A DNA stretch of 64,000 bases from Limnohabitans sp. 2KL-27 (GCF_001269345.1 NZ_CXOP01000002.1:1364853-1428852), one strand, 5' to 3'. Positions 1-10,176 are shown, counted from the stretch's first letter. Numbers and translations are program-made. The notes: a model not told the origin generated them from the letters alone.

Positions 1-464
1 TGGCATGTGGTGATTTATTTTGAAGCGGTGGACCTGCCCGAGCTGTGGGACTTTTTCACCGCCTTGCCCACCACCGTGGTGGTGGACCACATGGGCCGCC
101 CCGATGTGTCACTGCCTGTGGATGGCCCGCAGTTTGCGCTGTTCCAAAAGTTCATGCGGGAGCACAAAAACGTGTGGAGCAAAGTGTCTTGCCCTGAGCG
201 TTTGTCGGTGACGGGCCCGAAAGCGTTGAAGGGTGAGCCAAACGCTTACCAAGACGTGATCCCCTTTGCGAGGCGCATCGTCGAGGAGTTTCCCGATCGC
301 GTGCTGTGGGGCACCGATTGGCCGCACCCCAACCTGAAAGACCACATGCCCGACGACGGCCTGTTGGTGGACTTCATCCCGCACATTGCCCCCACGGCCG
401 AGTTGCAACGGCAACTGCTGGTGGACAACCCGATGCGCTTGTACTGGCCCGAGGAGAAAAACTG

Positions 465-465
<1 letters not shown>
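1..465 (+). CDS. pmdD: 2-pyrone-4,6-dicarboxylate hydrolase, C-terminal part
   Basis: This is the last ~154 residues of an amidohydrolase-2 family enzyme (LigI/PmdD). The family opens the lactone 2-pyrone-4,6-dicarboxylate to 4-oxalomesaconate in the protocatechuate 4,5-cleavage pathway. The frame is open to the first base of the window, so the N-terminus lies outside. The C-terminal motif WGTDWPHPN, which carries the conserved metal-site Asp of the family, is visible near residue 103. The stop overlaps the next start (TGATG), so translation of pmdA is probably coupled. The order D-A-B-C matches the Comamonas pmd operon, which strongly supports the call. Confidence 0.9.
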
Positions 466-1804
<1,339 letters not shown>

Positions 1805-1822
1805 ATTTCTGGAGTCAGCAAC

Positions 1823-2779
1823 ATGAGCAAAACCATCCAAGTCGCCCTCGCAGGCGCTGGTGCCTTTGGCATCAAACACCTCGACGGCATCCAGAACATC
1901 GATGGCGTCAAAGTCGTCTCCTTGATCGGTCGCGAGTTCGGCAAAACCAAAGAGGTGGCCGACAAATACGGCATTGGCCATGTCACCACCGACTTGAACG
2001 AATCGCTGGCCTTGAAAGACGTCGATGCCGTCATCCTGTGCACGCCCACGCAAATGCACGCCAGCCAGACGCTGGCTTGCCTGAAGGCGGGCAAGCATGT
2101 GCAGGTGGAGATCCCGCTGTGCGATGTGTACGCCGAAGGCCAAGAGGTGCTGCGCGTGCAGCAGCAAACCGGTCTGGTGGCCATGGTGGGCCACACCCGC
2201 CGCTTCAACCCCAGCCACCAGTGGGTGAATCACAAAATCCAGGCCGGTGAATTCAACATCCAACAGATGGATGTGCAAACCTATTTCTTTCGCCGCACCA
2301 ACATGAACGCGCTGGGCCAGGCCCGCAGCTGGACCGACCACCTGCTGTGGCACCACGCGGCCCACACGGTGGACCTGTTCGCGTACCAGTGCGGCAGCCC
2401 TATCGTCAAAGCCAATGCGGTTCAAGGCCCGATCCACCCCACACTCGGCATCGCCATGGACATGAGCATCCAGCTCCAAGCAGCCAACGGCGCAATCTGC
2501 ACACTCAGCTTGAGCTTCAACAACGATGGCCCACTGGGCACTTACTTCCGCTACATCGGTGACACGGGCACCTATCTGGCGCGTTACGACGACCTGTTCA
2601 CGGGCAAGGAAGAAAAAATCGATGTGTCGCAAGTGGCCGTGTCCATGAACGGCATCGAGTTGCAAGACCGTGAATTCTTTGCTGCGATCAAAGAGGGCCG
2701 CGAGCCTAACAGCTCGATTGCCCAGGTGCTGCCGTGTTACCAGGTCTTGCACGATCTGGAACAGCAGCTGAATGCTTGA
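1823..2779 (+). CDS. pmdC: 4-carboxy-2-hydroxymuconate-6-semialdehyde dehydrogenase
   Basis: A 318-residue Gfo/Idh/MocA-fold NAD(P)-dependent dehydrogenase (LigC/PmdC). It oxidises the hemiacetal form of the ring-cleavage product to 2-pyrone-4,6-dicarboxylate, the substrate of pmdD. An N-terminal Rossmann motif (ALAGAGAFGIKHL) is visible at residues 9-21, with HTRRFNPSHQW near 131 and the WTDHLLWHHAAHTVDLF stretch that is typical of LigC. Length fits the family (about 315). It lies in the pmd operon, 3 bp before an MFS gene. Confidence 0.93.
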   Translation: MSKTIQVALAGAGAFGIKHLDGIQNIDGVKVVSLIGREFGKTKEVADKYGIGHVTTDLNESLALKDVDAVILCTPTQMHASQTLACLKAGKHVQVEIPLCDVYAEGQEVLRVQQQTGLVAMVGHTRRFNPSHQWVNHKIQAGEFNIQQMDVQTYFFRRTNMNALGQARSWTDHLLWHHAAHTVDLFAYQCGSPIVKANAVQGPIHPTLGIAMDMSIQLQAANGAICTLSLSFNNDGPLGTYFRYIGDTGTYLARYDDLFTGKEEKIDVSQVAVSMNGIELQDREFFAAIKEGREPNSSIAQVLPCYQVLHDLEQQLNA

Positions 2780-2782
2780 ACG

Positions 2783-3961
2783 ATGAACACTGCGCACGCT
2801 GAGCGCAACAGCTTGCGCGTGATGGGCTTGGCAGGTTTTGCCAGCATGGCCTCGATGCGTTTGTGCGACCCGATGCTGGTGGTGCTGGGGCAGGAGTTCC
2901 AGGTCACCACGGGCGAGGCTTCTCTGGTGGTCTCGGCTTTTGCCGTGGCTTATGGCGTGCTCCAATTGTTTTACGGGCCCTTGGGGGACCGTTTTGGCAA
3001 GTTGCGTGTCATCTCTTTGGCGGTTCTGGCCTGCGCGGTGTTCAGTGCCATCACCAGCATGGCGTCTGATCTCAGCTTGCTGATCGTCATGCGCGGTTTC
3101 ATGGGGGCAGCGGCAGCGGGCATCATTCCACTGTCCATGGCATGGATCGGCGACCAGGTGGCCTACGATCGCAGGCAGGAGACGCTGGCCAAACTGATGG
3201 GCTATACCGTCAGCGGCATGATGGTCGGCCTGTGGTTTGGTGGCTTTGCGGCAGAGCACTTGGGGTGGCGCGCTGCATTCGCTGTGGTGTCCGGGCTCTT
3301 CGCTATCGCCGCCTGGATGCTTTGGCGCAAATTGCGCAGCACACCTGCCTCCGTTTCAGCTTCTGGATCCGGCAGTTTCTTGGCTTACTTTGCCAACTCG
3401 GTTCAGATGCTGCGCACCGCGCGTGTTCGGCATGTGATGACGGTCACCGCCATTGAGGGCGCATTGGTGTTTGGCGCCATGGCCTTCATTCCCACCCATT
3501 TGCACCAGCAGTTTGACATGAGCGTGGTTCTGGCTGGCTCGGTCATGATGCTTTACGGAGTGGGTGGTTTGGTCTACAGCCAGATGGCCAAGCGCTGGCT
3601 GGGCTGGCTGGGCGGGGAGCGTGGCTTGGTCAGAGCAGGCGTTGTCTGCATTGCGGTGGGATTGCTCACGCTGGCATGGGCGCATGGAATTGCCCTGGGC
3701 ATGCTGGGTTGCCTGGCCACGGGGTTTGGTTTTTACATGCTCCACAACACCTTGCAGGTTCAGGCCACCCAAATGGCCCCGGCCTCTCGGGGTACCGCCG
3801 TCACCTTGTTTGCCTGTTCTCTGTTCTTTGGCCAATCCACCGGCGTGGTGCTGATGGCGCAGGCCGTTGACCTGGACTGGTTACCCCAGGCGTTCACGGC
3901 AGCTGCTGTGGGTGTTTTGCTGCTGGGGGGTGTTATTTTCAAGCTGGTGGGACGGCACTGA
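2783..3961 (+). CDS. MFS transporter linked to the pmd operon
   Basis: A 392-residue major facilitator protein with about 12 hydrophobic segments. The MFS motif A region is seen as FYGPLGDRFGKLRV around residues 64-77, and a second loop motif DRRQETLAKLMGY lies near 130. It starts 3 bp after pmdC and so is probably co-transcribed with the 4,5-cleavage genes. Uptake or export of protocatechuate or a related aromatic acid is an inference from position only. Its length and architecture resemble drug/sugar efflux-type (DHA1/AraJ) carriers more than the longer aromatic-acid:H+ symporters such as PcaK/PmdK. The substrate is therefore uncertain. Confidence 0.8.
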   Translation: MNTAHAERNSLRVMGLAGFASMASMRLCDPMLVVLGQEFQVTTGEASLVVSAFAVAYGVLQLFYGPLGDRFGKLRVISLAVLACAVFSAITSMASDLSLLIVMRGFMGAAAAGIIPLSMAWIGDQVAYDRRQETLAKLMGYTVSGMMVGLWFGGFAAEHLGWRAAFAVVSGLFAIAAWMLWRKLRSTPASVSASGSGSFLAYFANSVQMLRTARVRHVMTVTAIEGALVFGAMAFIPTHLHQQFDMSVVLAGSVMMLYGVGGLVYSQMAKRWLGWLGGERGLVRAGVVCIAVGLLTLAWAHGIALGMLGCLATGFGFYMLHNTLQVQATQMAPASRGTAVTLFACSLFFGQSTGVVLMAQAVDLDWLPQAFTAAAVGVLLLGGVIFKLVGRH

Positions 3962-3972
3962 ACCAGCAAGCT

Positions 3973-5211
3973 TCAGGTTTCTTTCAGGAGGGGCCGCAGG
4001 GCCCACAAGCCCAGCACGGGGCCGGGGGCGAGGAGCCACAAGGCCATGCTGCCCCAGTGCTGCACAGCCCAGCCCAGCAGCAAGATGCTGAGCACGGTGA
4101 TCAAAAAGCCCACACCGTTTTGCAGTACCAAGGCGCTGCCCAGCCACTGCGGCGGCGCGTATTGCGACGACATGGCTGAAAACTGCGGTGAGTCGGCCAC
4201 CACGCAAATGCCCCAAAACAGCAAGGCCCCCAGTTGCACCAGGGGCCAGGTGTCGGGAATGAAGGGGTAGCCCAGGCACATCAGGCCCGATGCGGCCAAG
4301 GCTGTGGCCGCCACCCGCGCACTGCCCACGCGGCGGCTCCACATGCCGCCCAGCACGCAACCGAAAAAGCCCACGCCGATGGCCGCAAAACTCACCAGCG
4401 CCACCGACGGCGCCCAGCCGTAGCCCGCAGCCACCAGTGAGCGGCTGATCGGCACGCTCAGCCAAGGCAGGACGCTCCAGAAGGCATACAGCTCCCACAT
4501 GTGGCCAAAGTAGCCCAGCGCCGATGCGCGAAAGCCCCGCACCGCCAGGACCTCGCGCAAGGCCTGGGTGTTCAGGCGAACGGGGGAAGGGGCTGTGGGT
4601 TGACTCGGAGAAGCGGCCTGCTTGGGCGGCGGGCCCATCCAGGCCACCAGCGCCGCACCCAACAAGGCCAGCACCGACGAGCCCAGCAGCACCTCGGGCC
4701 AAGGCCAGCTCTGGCCAAGAGCCCGCAAACCGTGCGGCATGGCCGTGCCCAAGGTCAGCATGCCCACCAGCCAGCCCAAGGCTGCGGCCGGTTTGCTGCC
4801 CACGCGCTGCACCAGCATCTTCATGCCCAGCGGGTAGCTGCCGGCCAGGCACATGCCCACGACAAAGCGCAGGCAACAGAACACCCCGTAATCGGTCACG
4901 CCCCAGGTGACGGCGGCGTTCGCCATCGCCCCCAGCGAACTGCACACCACAAAAATACGCGTGGCTTGAAAGCGGTCGGCCGCGCCGCTGAACGCAAACG
5001 CCAGGGTGCCCGCAATGAAACCCAGCTGGGTGGCGGCCAACAGCCAGCCAAAAGAAGTGGCGCTCAGTTGCCACGCCTGCATCAGGCTGTCGGCCACCCC
5101 GCTGGGGCTGAACCACAGCGAGGTGCTCAGGCACTGGGCCAGAACAATGACGGCCACCGCCAGGGAGGGTTGAGGGACGGCAGGAGGAAGGGTCGGTGGC
5201 GTGGCGATCAC
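3973..5211 (-). CDS. MFS transporter, substrate unknown
   Basis: A second major facilitator protein of about 412 residues, transcribed towards the pmd operon and ending 11 bp from the end of the first MFS gene (convergent). The frame extends to an ATG at 5292, but the extra 27 residues are not hydrophobic or MFS-like and would leave only 14 bp before divergent aroE. The GTG at 5211, just before the first membrane segment (VAVIVLAQCLSTSLWFSPS), is preferred. A loop motif, FSGAADRFQATRI, corresponds to motif A. It has no obvious operon partner and the substrate cannot be told. Confidence 0.75.
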   Translation of the reverse strand: MIATPPTLPPAVPQPSLAVAVIVLAQCLSTSLWFSPSGVADSLMQAWQLSATSFGWLLAATQLGFIAGTLAFAFSGAADRFQATRIFVVCSSLGAMANAAVTWGVTDYGVFCCLRFVVGMCLAGSYPLGMKMLVQRVGSKPAAALGWLVGMLTLGTAMPHGLRALGQSWPWPEVLLGSSVLALLGAALVAWMGPPPKQAASPSQPTAPSPVRLNTQALREVLAVRGFRASALGYFGHMWELYAFWSVLPWLSVPISRSLVAAGYGWAPSVALVSFAAIGVGFFGCVLGGMWSRRVGSARVAATALAASGLMCLGYPFIPDTWPLVQLGALLFWGICVVADSPQFSAMSSQYAPPQWLGSALVLQNGVGFLITVLSILLLGWAVQHWGSMALWLLAPGPVLGLWALRPLLKET

Positions 5212-5306
5212 TTCAAAAGTATATCGACCATCATTCCAGAGTGACTTCGTCAGCGCGAGTTCAGGTGACGCTAAGATCCTCTGAAAAGCCATCTGGACAT
5301 TTCCCC

Positions 5307-6140
5307 ATGACCGACCGTTACGCCGTCATCGGCAACCCCATCGAACAAAGCAAATCGCCCCTCATCCACACCGCCTTTGCACAGGTCACGGGGCAGGACA
5401 TCGAGTACACCAAGCTGCTGGCCCCTTTGGGCGGTTTTGCCGCGGTGGTGGACGCGTTTCGCGCCAGTGGCGGGCGGGGCATGAACGTTACCGCCCCCTT
5501 CAAACTCGATGCCTTTGCCTACGCCACCGACCTGGCCCCCAGCGCCCAAATGGCGGGGGCGGTGAATGCGCTGAAGTTCGAGGGCGCCAGGGTCTATGCG
5601 GAAAACTTTGACGGCGTGGGCTTGGTGCGCGACTTGGTGCACAACCTGGCCTGCCCGCTCAAAGGGCGACGCGTGTTGATTTTGGGTGCGGGCGGCGCCA
5701 CGCGAGGCGCTTTGCTGCCCTTGCTGGCCGAGCAGCCTGCCGAGCTGGTGATCGTGAACCGCACGGTGGCCAAGGCGCAAGCGTTGGCGGCCTTGGCGCA
5801 GCAGCATCAAACTGGCCAAGTGCCCGTGCAGGGGCTGGGTTATGCCCACTTGCAGGGGGAGGCGTTTGACGTGGTACTCAACGCCAGCTCGTCCAGCCTC
5901 ACGGCCGAGTTGCCGCCTTTGCCTGCCAGCGTGTTTGCGCCCGGGTGCTTGGCCTATGACCTGACCTACGGCAAAGGCCTCACACCATTTTTGAAGCTGG
6001 CGCAGCAAGCGGGCGTCACGCAACTGGCCGACGGCGTGGGCATGCTGGCCGAGCAAGCGGCGGAGGCGTTTGCTTGGTGGCGTGGGGTTCGACCCGACAC
6101 GTCGACAGTCATTCGCCAAATCACGGTAGCGCTGGTTTGA
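5307..6140 (+). CDS. aroE: shikimate dehydrogenase
   Basis: A 277-residue AroE that reduces 3-dehydroshikimate to shikimate with NADPH, or runs in reverse in catabolism. The substrate-site motif SKSPLIH (15-21), NVTAPFK with catalytic Lys66, GAVNAL and a dinucleotide motif LGAGGATRGAL are present. The catalytic Asp102 sits in NFDGVG, where most AroE proteins have NTDG, so the Thr is replaced by Phe. This copy is closest to the biosynthetic type; two more divergent AroE-like genes occur at 10696 and 24344. Start ATG at 5307 precedes the conserved MTDRYAVIGNP. A ferredoxin gene follows after 7 bp. Confidence 0.92.
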   Translation: MTDRYAVIGNPIEQSKSPLIHTAFAQVTGQDIEYTKLLAPLGGFAAVVDAFRASGGRGMNVTAPFKLDAFAYATDLAPSAQMAGAVNALKFEGARVYAENFDGVGLVRDLVHNLACPLKGRRVLILGAGGATRGALLPLLAEQPAELVIVNRTVAKAQALAALAQQHQTGQVPVQGLGYAHLQGEAFDVVLNASSSSLTAELPPLPASVFAPGCLAYDLTYGKGLTPFLKLAQQAGVTQLADGVGMLAEQAAEAFAWWRGVRPDTSTVIRQITVALV

Positions 6141-6147
6141 TGCGCTG

Positions 6148-6378
6148 TTGATCTTGTTGCCGAACATCGACGCTCAGCGCTGCACCGGTTGTGGCTGGTG
6201 TGTGGCGGTGTGTCCACCGCACGTGCTGAGCTTGCAGGTCGTGGCCTGGCGCAAGCGTTCGGTGCTGCACGGTCCAGAAGCTTGCACCGGCTGCAGCCTG
6301 TGCGCTCGGCGTTGCCCGTTTGGGGTGATCACCATGGCCCAAGCACCCATGACCCCAGCCGATGAGTTGAAGGGCTGA
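6148..6378 (+). CDS. small 2[4Fe-4S] ferredoxin-like protein
   Basis: A 76-residue protein with two consecutive 4Fe-4S cluster motifs, CTGCGWCVAVCP (residues 13-24) and CTGCSLCARRCP (46-57). The start is taken as TTG at 6148; no ATG lies in a better position. It follows aroE by 7 bp and may be co-translated with it. It probably transfers electrons, but no redox partner is adjacent. Small proteins of this type are often annotated as 4Fe-4S binding domain proteins; the true role is unknown. Confidence 0.8.
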   Translation: MILLPNIDAQRCTGCGWCVAVCPPHVLSLQVVAWRKRSVLHGPEACTGCSLCARRCPFGVITMAQAPMTPADELKG

Positions 6379-6418
6379 AAAGGCTTGCCGAGCGCTGCGG
6401 GCGATCTATACTCACCAA

Positions 6419-6437
6419 ATGAACCAAATGGTACATT
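6419..6437 (+). promoter_or_regulatory. candidate TetR operator 1, over the tetR start
   Basis: ATGAACCAAATGGTACATT matches the sequence at 7165-7183 (ACTAACCAGTTCGTACATT) at 14 of 19 positions, including AACCA and GTACATT at the same spacing. It overlaps the start codon of the TetR gene, a position fitting autorepression. The alignment is by eye; binding is an inference. Confidence 0.35.
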
Positions 6438-7111
6438 CAGACAACAGCCAAGCGGTCGAAACCGAGCCGGGCAGGGAGTCGGGCCGCACCAACGACCCGG
6501 CCCGCACCATGGCCGAGATCCTCACAGTGGCCACGCACGAGTTTGCCGACAAGGGCCTCTCGGGCGCGCGCATCGACGCCATTGCAGCGGCCACGCGCAC
6601 CAGCAAGCGCATGATCTATTACTACTTCGGCAGCAAGGACGGCTTGTACCTGGCAGTGCTCGAAGAGGCTTACCGCCGCATGCGCGCCATCGAGTCGGAC
6701 TTGCACCTGGACGACTTGCCGCCTGTGCAGGCGCTGCAAAAGCTGGTGGAGTTCACCTATGACCACCACCGGGACAACGAGGACTTTATACGGCTGGTGA
6801 TGAACGAGAACATCCAGCGCGGTGACTATTTGCGGCAAAGTCAGAGCATTCAGGCGCTCAACACCAATGCCATTGCCTCCGTGAAAGCGGTGTACGACCG
6901 GGGCGTGGCGCATGGCGTGTTCAGGGAAGGGCTGGACCCGGTGGACATCCACTCGGCGATTTCGGCTTTCACGTTTTTCAACGTCTCCAACCGCCACACC
7001 TTTGGCCTGATCTTTCAGGACCGAGCCAGCCAAGACAAGGCCAACACGCTCAAGCGGGTCCACGTGGTCGAGTTGATTCTGCGTTTTGTCAGCCATTCGA
7101 TTCCGGCATAA
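6419..7111 (+). CDS. TetR-family transcriptional regulator
   Basis: A 230-residue TetR-type repressor. The N-terminal helix-turn-helix lies at about residues 25-70 (ILTVATHEFADKG, ARIDAIAAATRTSKRMIYYYFGSKDGLY), followed by an all-helical ligand domain. An in-frame ATG three codons later (6428) is an alternative start. It lies directly upstream of the TRAP/quinate-type operon and is probably its ligand-responsive repressor. A sequence at its own start codon resembles an inverted repeat upstream of dctQ, suggesting autoregulation. The ligand is inferred (quinate, shikimate or a pathway intermediate), not shown. Confidence 0.88.
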   Translation: MNQMVHSDNSQAVETEPGRESGRTNDPARTMAEILTVATHEFADKGLSGARIDAIAAATRTSKRMIYYYFGSKDGLYLAVLEEAYRRMRAIESDLHLDDLPPVQALQKLVEFTYDHHRDNEDFIRLVMNENIQRGDYLRQSQSIQALNTNAIASVKAVYDRGVAHGVFREGLDPVDIHSAISAFTFFNVSNRHTFGLIFQDRASQDKANTLKRVHVVELILRFVSHSIPA

Positions 7112-7164
7112 CTGCTAGCGTCAGATGGCATCGATTGATCAGGGTAATCACTGATCCCCTAAAA

Positions 7165-7183
7165 ACTAACCAGTTCGTACATT
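7165..7183 (+). promoter_or_regulatory. candidate TetR operator 2, upstream of the TRAP operon
   Basis: The core ACTAACCAGTTCGT is an imperfect inverted repeat (half-sites ACTAAC and GTTCGT around CA, one mismatch), a layout common for TetR repressors. It sits 26 bp upstream of the dctQ GTG start and is echoed at the tetR start. A second inverted repeat, GATCAG/CTGATC at 7137-7156, lies just upstream and could be a weak terminator or part of the promoter. Confidence 0.45.
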
Positions 7184-7208
7184 ATGGGCAGTCCTTTCAT
7201 GGAGCGTT

Positions 7209-7745
7209 GTGGTGGTTCAAAAATTCATTGACGGGTTTTGCAAAGTCCTGAGCGTGGTCATTGCCCTGTGTCTGGCGGTGATGGTCGTTCTGGTGTTTGG
7301 CAACGTGGTCATGCGCTATGGCTTCAACTCGGGCATCACTTTGTCCGAAGAACTGTCGCGCTGGCTGTTTGTCTGGATGACCTTCATGGGCGCGGTCATC
7401 GCCTTGAAGGAGCATGGTCATCTGGGCACCGACATGCTGGTAGGCCGACTGGGGCCTGCGGGCAAAAAGTTTTGCTTGGGCTTGTCCTACCTTGCCATGC
7501 TGTTCATCTGCTGGCTGCTGTTCAAAGGGGCTTACCAGCAGACCGTGATCAACCTGGGCAGCACCAGCGCGGTGATGGAAGTGACCATGGCCTGGGTGTA
7601 TGCCCCCGGGGTGGTGTTTGCGTTATTGGCCGGCCTGATCTTGCTGACCGAGTTGTTCCGATTGCTCACCGGTCAAGTGCGCGACGCAGACCTGGTCATG
7701 GTCAAAGAATCTGAAGAGTCCCCCCACGGCTCGGACAAAGCCTGA
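7209..7745 (+). CDS. TRAP transporter small membrane subunit (DctQ type)
   Basis: A 178-residue DctQ-family protein with four predicted membrane helices, the small permease subunit of a TRAP carboxylate importer. The GTG at 7209 is the first usable start; the ATG at 7199 is out of frame. Typical features are the first helix VVIALCLAVMVVLVFGNVVMRY and the conserved ELSRWLFVWMTFMGAVIALKEHGHLGTD segment. It is the first gene of an operon running dctQ-dctM-dctP-aroQ-aroE-like-HPPD-like-dehydratase, which suggests that the cargo is quinate, shikimate or a related alicyclic acid. Confidence 0.9.
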   Translation: MVVQKFIDGFCKVLSVVIALCLAVMVVLVFGNVVMRYGFNSGITLSEELSRWLFVWMTFMGAVIALKEHGHLGTDMLVGRLGPAGKKFCLGLSYLAMLFICWLLFKGAYQQTVINLGSTSAVMEVTMAWVYAPGVVFALLAGLILLTELFRLLTGQVRDADLVMVKESEESPHGSDKA

Positions 7746-7764
7746 GCACGCTGGAGACAACGAC

Positions 7765-9042
7765 ATGACGATTGCCATTTTTGTTTTTTCTCTGCTGGGT
7801 GCGATGGCCATTGGCATCCCGATCGCTTTTTCATTGCTGATCTGCGGTGTGGCCTTGATGTGGCATCTGAACATGTTCGATGCCCAGATCCTGGCGCAAA
7901 ACCTGCTGGAAGGCGCCAACAGTTTCCCTTTGTTGGCGGTGCCCTTTTTCATGCTGGCGGGCGAGATCATGAACGCAGGCGGCTTGTCTCGCCGCATCGT
8001 GAACTTTGCGATGGCCTGCGTGGGCCACATCAAAGGGGGCTTGGGTTACGTGACCATCATGGCCGCCGTGATCATGGCGGCGCTGTCGGGCTCCGCCGTG
8101 GCCGATGCGGCGGCGCTGTCGGCCCTGCTTTTGCCCATGATGGTGGCGGCCGGCCACGACCGCGCCCGTTCGGCGGGGCTGATCGCCTCGGCCGGCATCA
8201 TCGCCCCGGTGATCCCGCCCAGCATTGGCTTTGTGATCTTTGGCGTGGCGGGCAACGTGTCCATTTCCAAGCTCTTCATGGCCGGTATCGTGCCCGGCAT
8301 CCTGCTGGGCGCTTCCTTGTGGGTCACCTGGTGGTGGCTGGCGCGCCGTGAAATGGTGCAGGTGCCGCCCCGCAAATCCATGGGCGAGATCATGGTGGCC
8401 ATGCGCGAAGCCACTTGGGCTTTGGTGATGCCGCTCATCGTCGTCTTTGGTCTGAAGTTCGGGGTGTTCACCCCCACCGAAGCGGCGGTGGTGGCGGCGG
8501 TTTACGCCTTGTTCATTGCCACCTTCGTTTACCGTGAATTGGGCCTGAAAGACCTGTACCCCTTGTTTGTGAGCTCGGCCAAAACCAGCGCCATCGTGAT
8601 GTTTTTGGTGGCTGCGGCCATGGTCTCGGCCTGGCTCATCACGGTCGCCAATTTGCCCGCCCAGTTGATCGAGATTTTGCAACCCATGCTCGACAGCCCC
8701 CGCTTGCTCATGTTCACCATCATGGTGATCATCATTGTGATCGGCACAGCGCTCGACATGACGCCCACCATTTTGCTCTTGACCCCGGTGCTCATGCCGG
8801 TGGTCAAGGCCGCAGGGATCGACCCGGTGTACTTCGGGGTGCTGTTCATCATCAATTGCGCCATTGGCCTGATCACGCCGCCGGTGGGCACGGTGCTCAA
8901 TGCCGTGGCGGGCGTCGGAAAAATCAGCATGGACGAGGTGACCCGGGGTGTCATGCCTTTCATGATCGCCCAGTTCACCATCATGTTCGCCATGGTGGCT
9001 TTCCCGGCCTTGGTGATGGTGCCAGCCCGTTGGTTCTATTGA
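7765..9042 (+). CDS. TRAP transporter large membrane subunit (DctM type)
   Basis: A 425-residue DctM/SiaM-like permease that drives Na+- or H+-coupled uptake of an organic acid delivered by the periplasmic DctP protein. Conserved DctM features include PLLAVPFFMLAGEIMNAGG near residue 53, the GSAVADAAALSALLLPMM stretch and PVIPPSIGFVIFG near 150. A mirrored second half has LDMTPTILLLTPVLMPV and INCAIGLITPPVGTVLN. It follows dctQ by 19 bp. Length fits the family. Confidence 0.93.
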   Translation: MTIAIFVFSLLGAMAIGIPIAFSLLICGVALMWHLNMFDAQILAQNLLEGANSFPLLAVPFFMLAGEIMNAGGLSRRIVNFAMACVGHIKGGLGYVTIMAAVIMAALSGSAVADAAALSALLLPMMVAAGHDRARSAGLIASAGIIAPVIPPSIGFVIFGVAGNVSISKLFMAGIVPGILLGASLWVTWWWLARREMVQVPPRKSMGEIMVAMREATWALVMPLIVVFGLKFGVFTPTEAAVVAAVYALFIATFVYRELGLKDLYPLFVSSAKTSAIVMFLVAAAMVSAWLITVANLPAQLIEILQPMLDSPRLLMFTIMVIIIVIGTALDMTPTILLLTPVLMPVVKAAGIDPVYFGVLFIINCAIGLITPPVGTVLNAVAGVGKISMDEVTRGVMPFMIAQFTIMFAMVAFPALVMVPARWFY

Positions 9043-9130
9043 TTCCCGGGAGTGGTTGTCTGATCGGGTACGCCTGACAACTCTCCCTTTGATGCACAGC
9101 GTACGTCCTTCTTTTTTCTGGAGACCCATC

Positions 9131-10126
9131 ATGAAACGTGTATTCATCAAGTCCTTGATCGCCACTGTGGCCTTGGCCGCCATGGGCGTGGCTTCTGCGC
9201 AAGACAGGACCATCAAGTTCGCCAACCAGAACGCGGCGGGTCACCCCATCGTCCAAGGCATGGAGAAGTTCAAGGAGATCGTCGAGAAGCAGTCCGGCGG
9301 CAAACTCAAGGTCAACCTGTTCCCCGGCGGTGCGTTGGGCAGCGACCAGGCCAACGTTTCGGCCATCCAAGGGGGCACCCTGGAGATGGCCTCGATGAAC
9401 TCGGGCATCTTTGCCTCCCAGGTCAAGGACTTCGCCGTGTTTGACTTCCCCTTCCTGTTCGCCAGCGGCCAAGAAGCCGATGTGGTGGTGGATGGGGCCT
9501 TTGGCAAAAAGATGCACGCCAAACTGGAAGAAAAAGGGCTGGTCGGTCTGGGCTACTACGAGCTGGGCTTTCGCAACCTGACCAATGGCCGCCGCGCCAT
9601 CAACAAGGTCTCGGACATCGAGGGCCTGAAGCTGCGCGTGATCCCCAACCCGATCAACGTGGACTGGGTCAAGGCCTTGGGTGCCAACCCCACACCCCTG
9701 CCGTTCCCTGAGCTGTACGCCGCTCTGGAGCAAAAGGCCGTGGACGGCCAGGAAAACCCCGTGGCCACCATCAACGGTGCCAAGTTGTACGAAGTGCAAA
9801 AACACCTGACCTTGACCGGTCACCAGTACAACCCCCAGTCGATCGTGATCAGCAAGAAGTTCTGGGACACCCTGTCGGCCGCAGACAAGAAAATCCTGAG
9901 TGACGCCGCTGCCGAGTCGTCCAAGTTCCAACGCGCCCAGGCCCGTGCCCAGGAAGCGAGCTTGCTGGAGAACCTGAAAAAAGGGGGCATGCAAGTGACC
10001 ACCTTGCCCGCAGCCGAAGTGGCCATCTTGCGCGAGAAGATGAAGCCTGTGATTGCCAAGCACGGCGAGCCGATTGCGGCCACCGTGGCCGAGTTGCAAG
10101 CCGAGCTGGCCAAGCTGCGCAAGTGA
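9131..10126 (+). CDS. TRAP transporter substrate-binding protein (DctP type)
   Basis: A 331-residue periplasmic solute receptor. The ATG at 9131 gives a classic signal peptide (MKRVFIKSLIATVALAAMGVASAQ, cleaved near 23), with an AGGAG-less but purine-rich GGAGACC site before it; the longer open frame starting at 9056 would bury this signal. The fold markers VNLFPGGALGSDQANVSA and the conserved Arg of DctP proteins in LKLRVIPNP (carboxylate clamp) are visible. It closes the transporter part of the operon and is followed by two hairpins. Cargo quinate/shikimate is inferred from downstream genes. Confidence 0.92.
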   Translation: MKRVFIKSLIATVALAAMGVASAQDRTIKFANQNAAGHPIVQGMEKFKEIVEKQSGGKLKVNLFPGGALGSDQANVSAIQGGTLEMASMNSGIFASQVKDFAVFDFPFLFASGQEADVVVDGAFGKKMHAKLEEKGLVGLGYYELGFRNLTNGRRAINKVSDIEGLKLRVIPNPINVDWVKALGANPTPLPFPELYAALEQKAVDGQENPVATINGAKLYEVQKHLTLTGHQYNPQSIVISKKFWDTLSAADKKILSDAAAESSKFQRAQARAQEASLLENLKKGGMQVTTLPAAEVAILREKMKPVIAKHGEPIAATVAELQAELAKLRK

Positions 10127-10134
10127 TGGTTTGT

Positions 10135-10166
10135 GGCATTCACGCCGTCTGGACGGCGTGAATGCC
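10135..10166. repeat. perfect inverted repeat (15-bp arms) after dctP
   Basis: Arms GGCATTCACGCCGTC (10135-10149) and its exact complement (10152-10166) flank a 2-base centre. No T-run follows, so it is more likely an RNA-stabilising or processing hairpin, lowering expression of downstream enzymes relative to the transporter, than an intrinsic terminator. Confidence 0.7.
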
Positions 10167-10176
10167 CCATATGCGG

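Noticed and set aside
7831..9225. A 464-codon minus-strand frame opposite dctM
   Set aside because: Shadow of the TRAP permease, with extreme His/Gly/Gln content and no recognisable domain.
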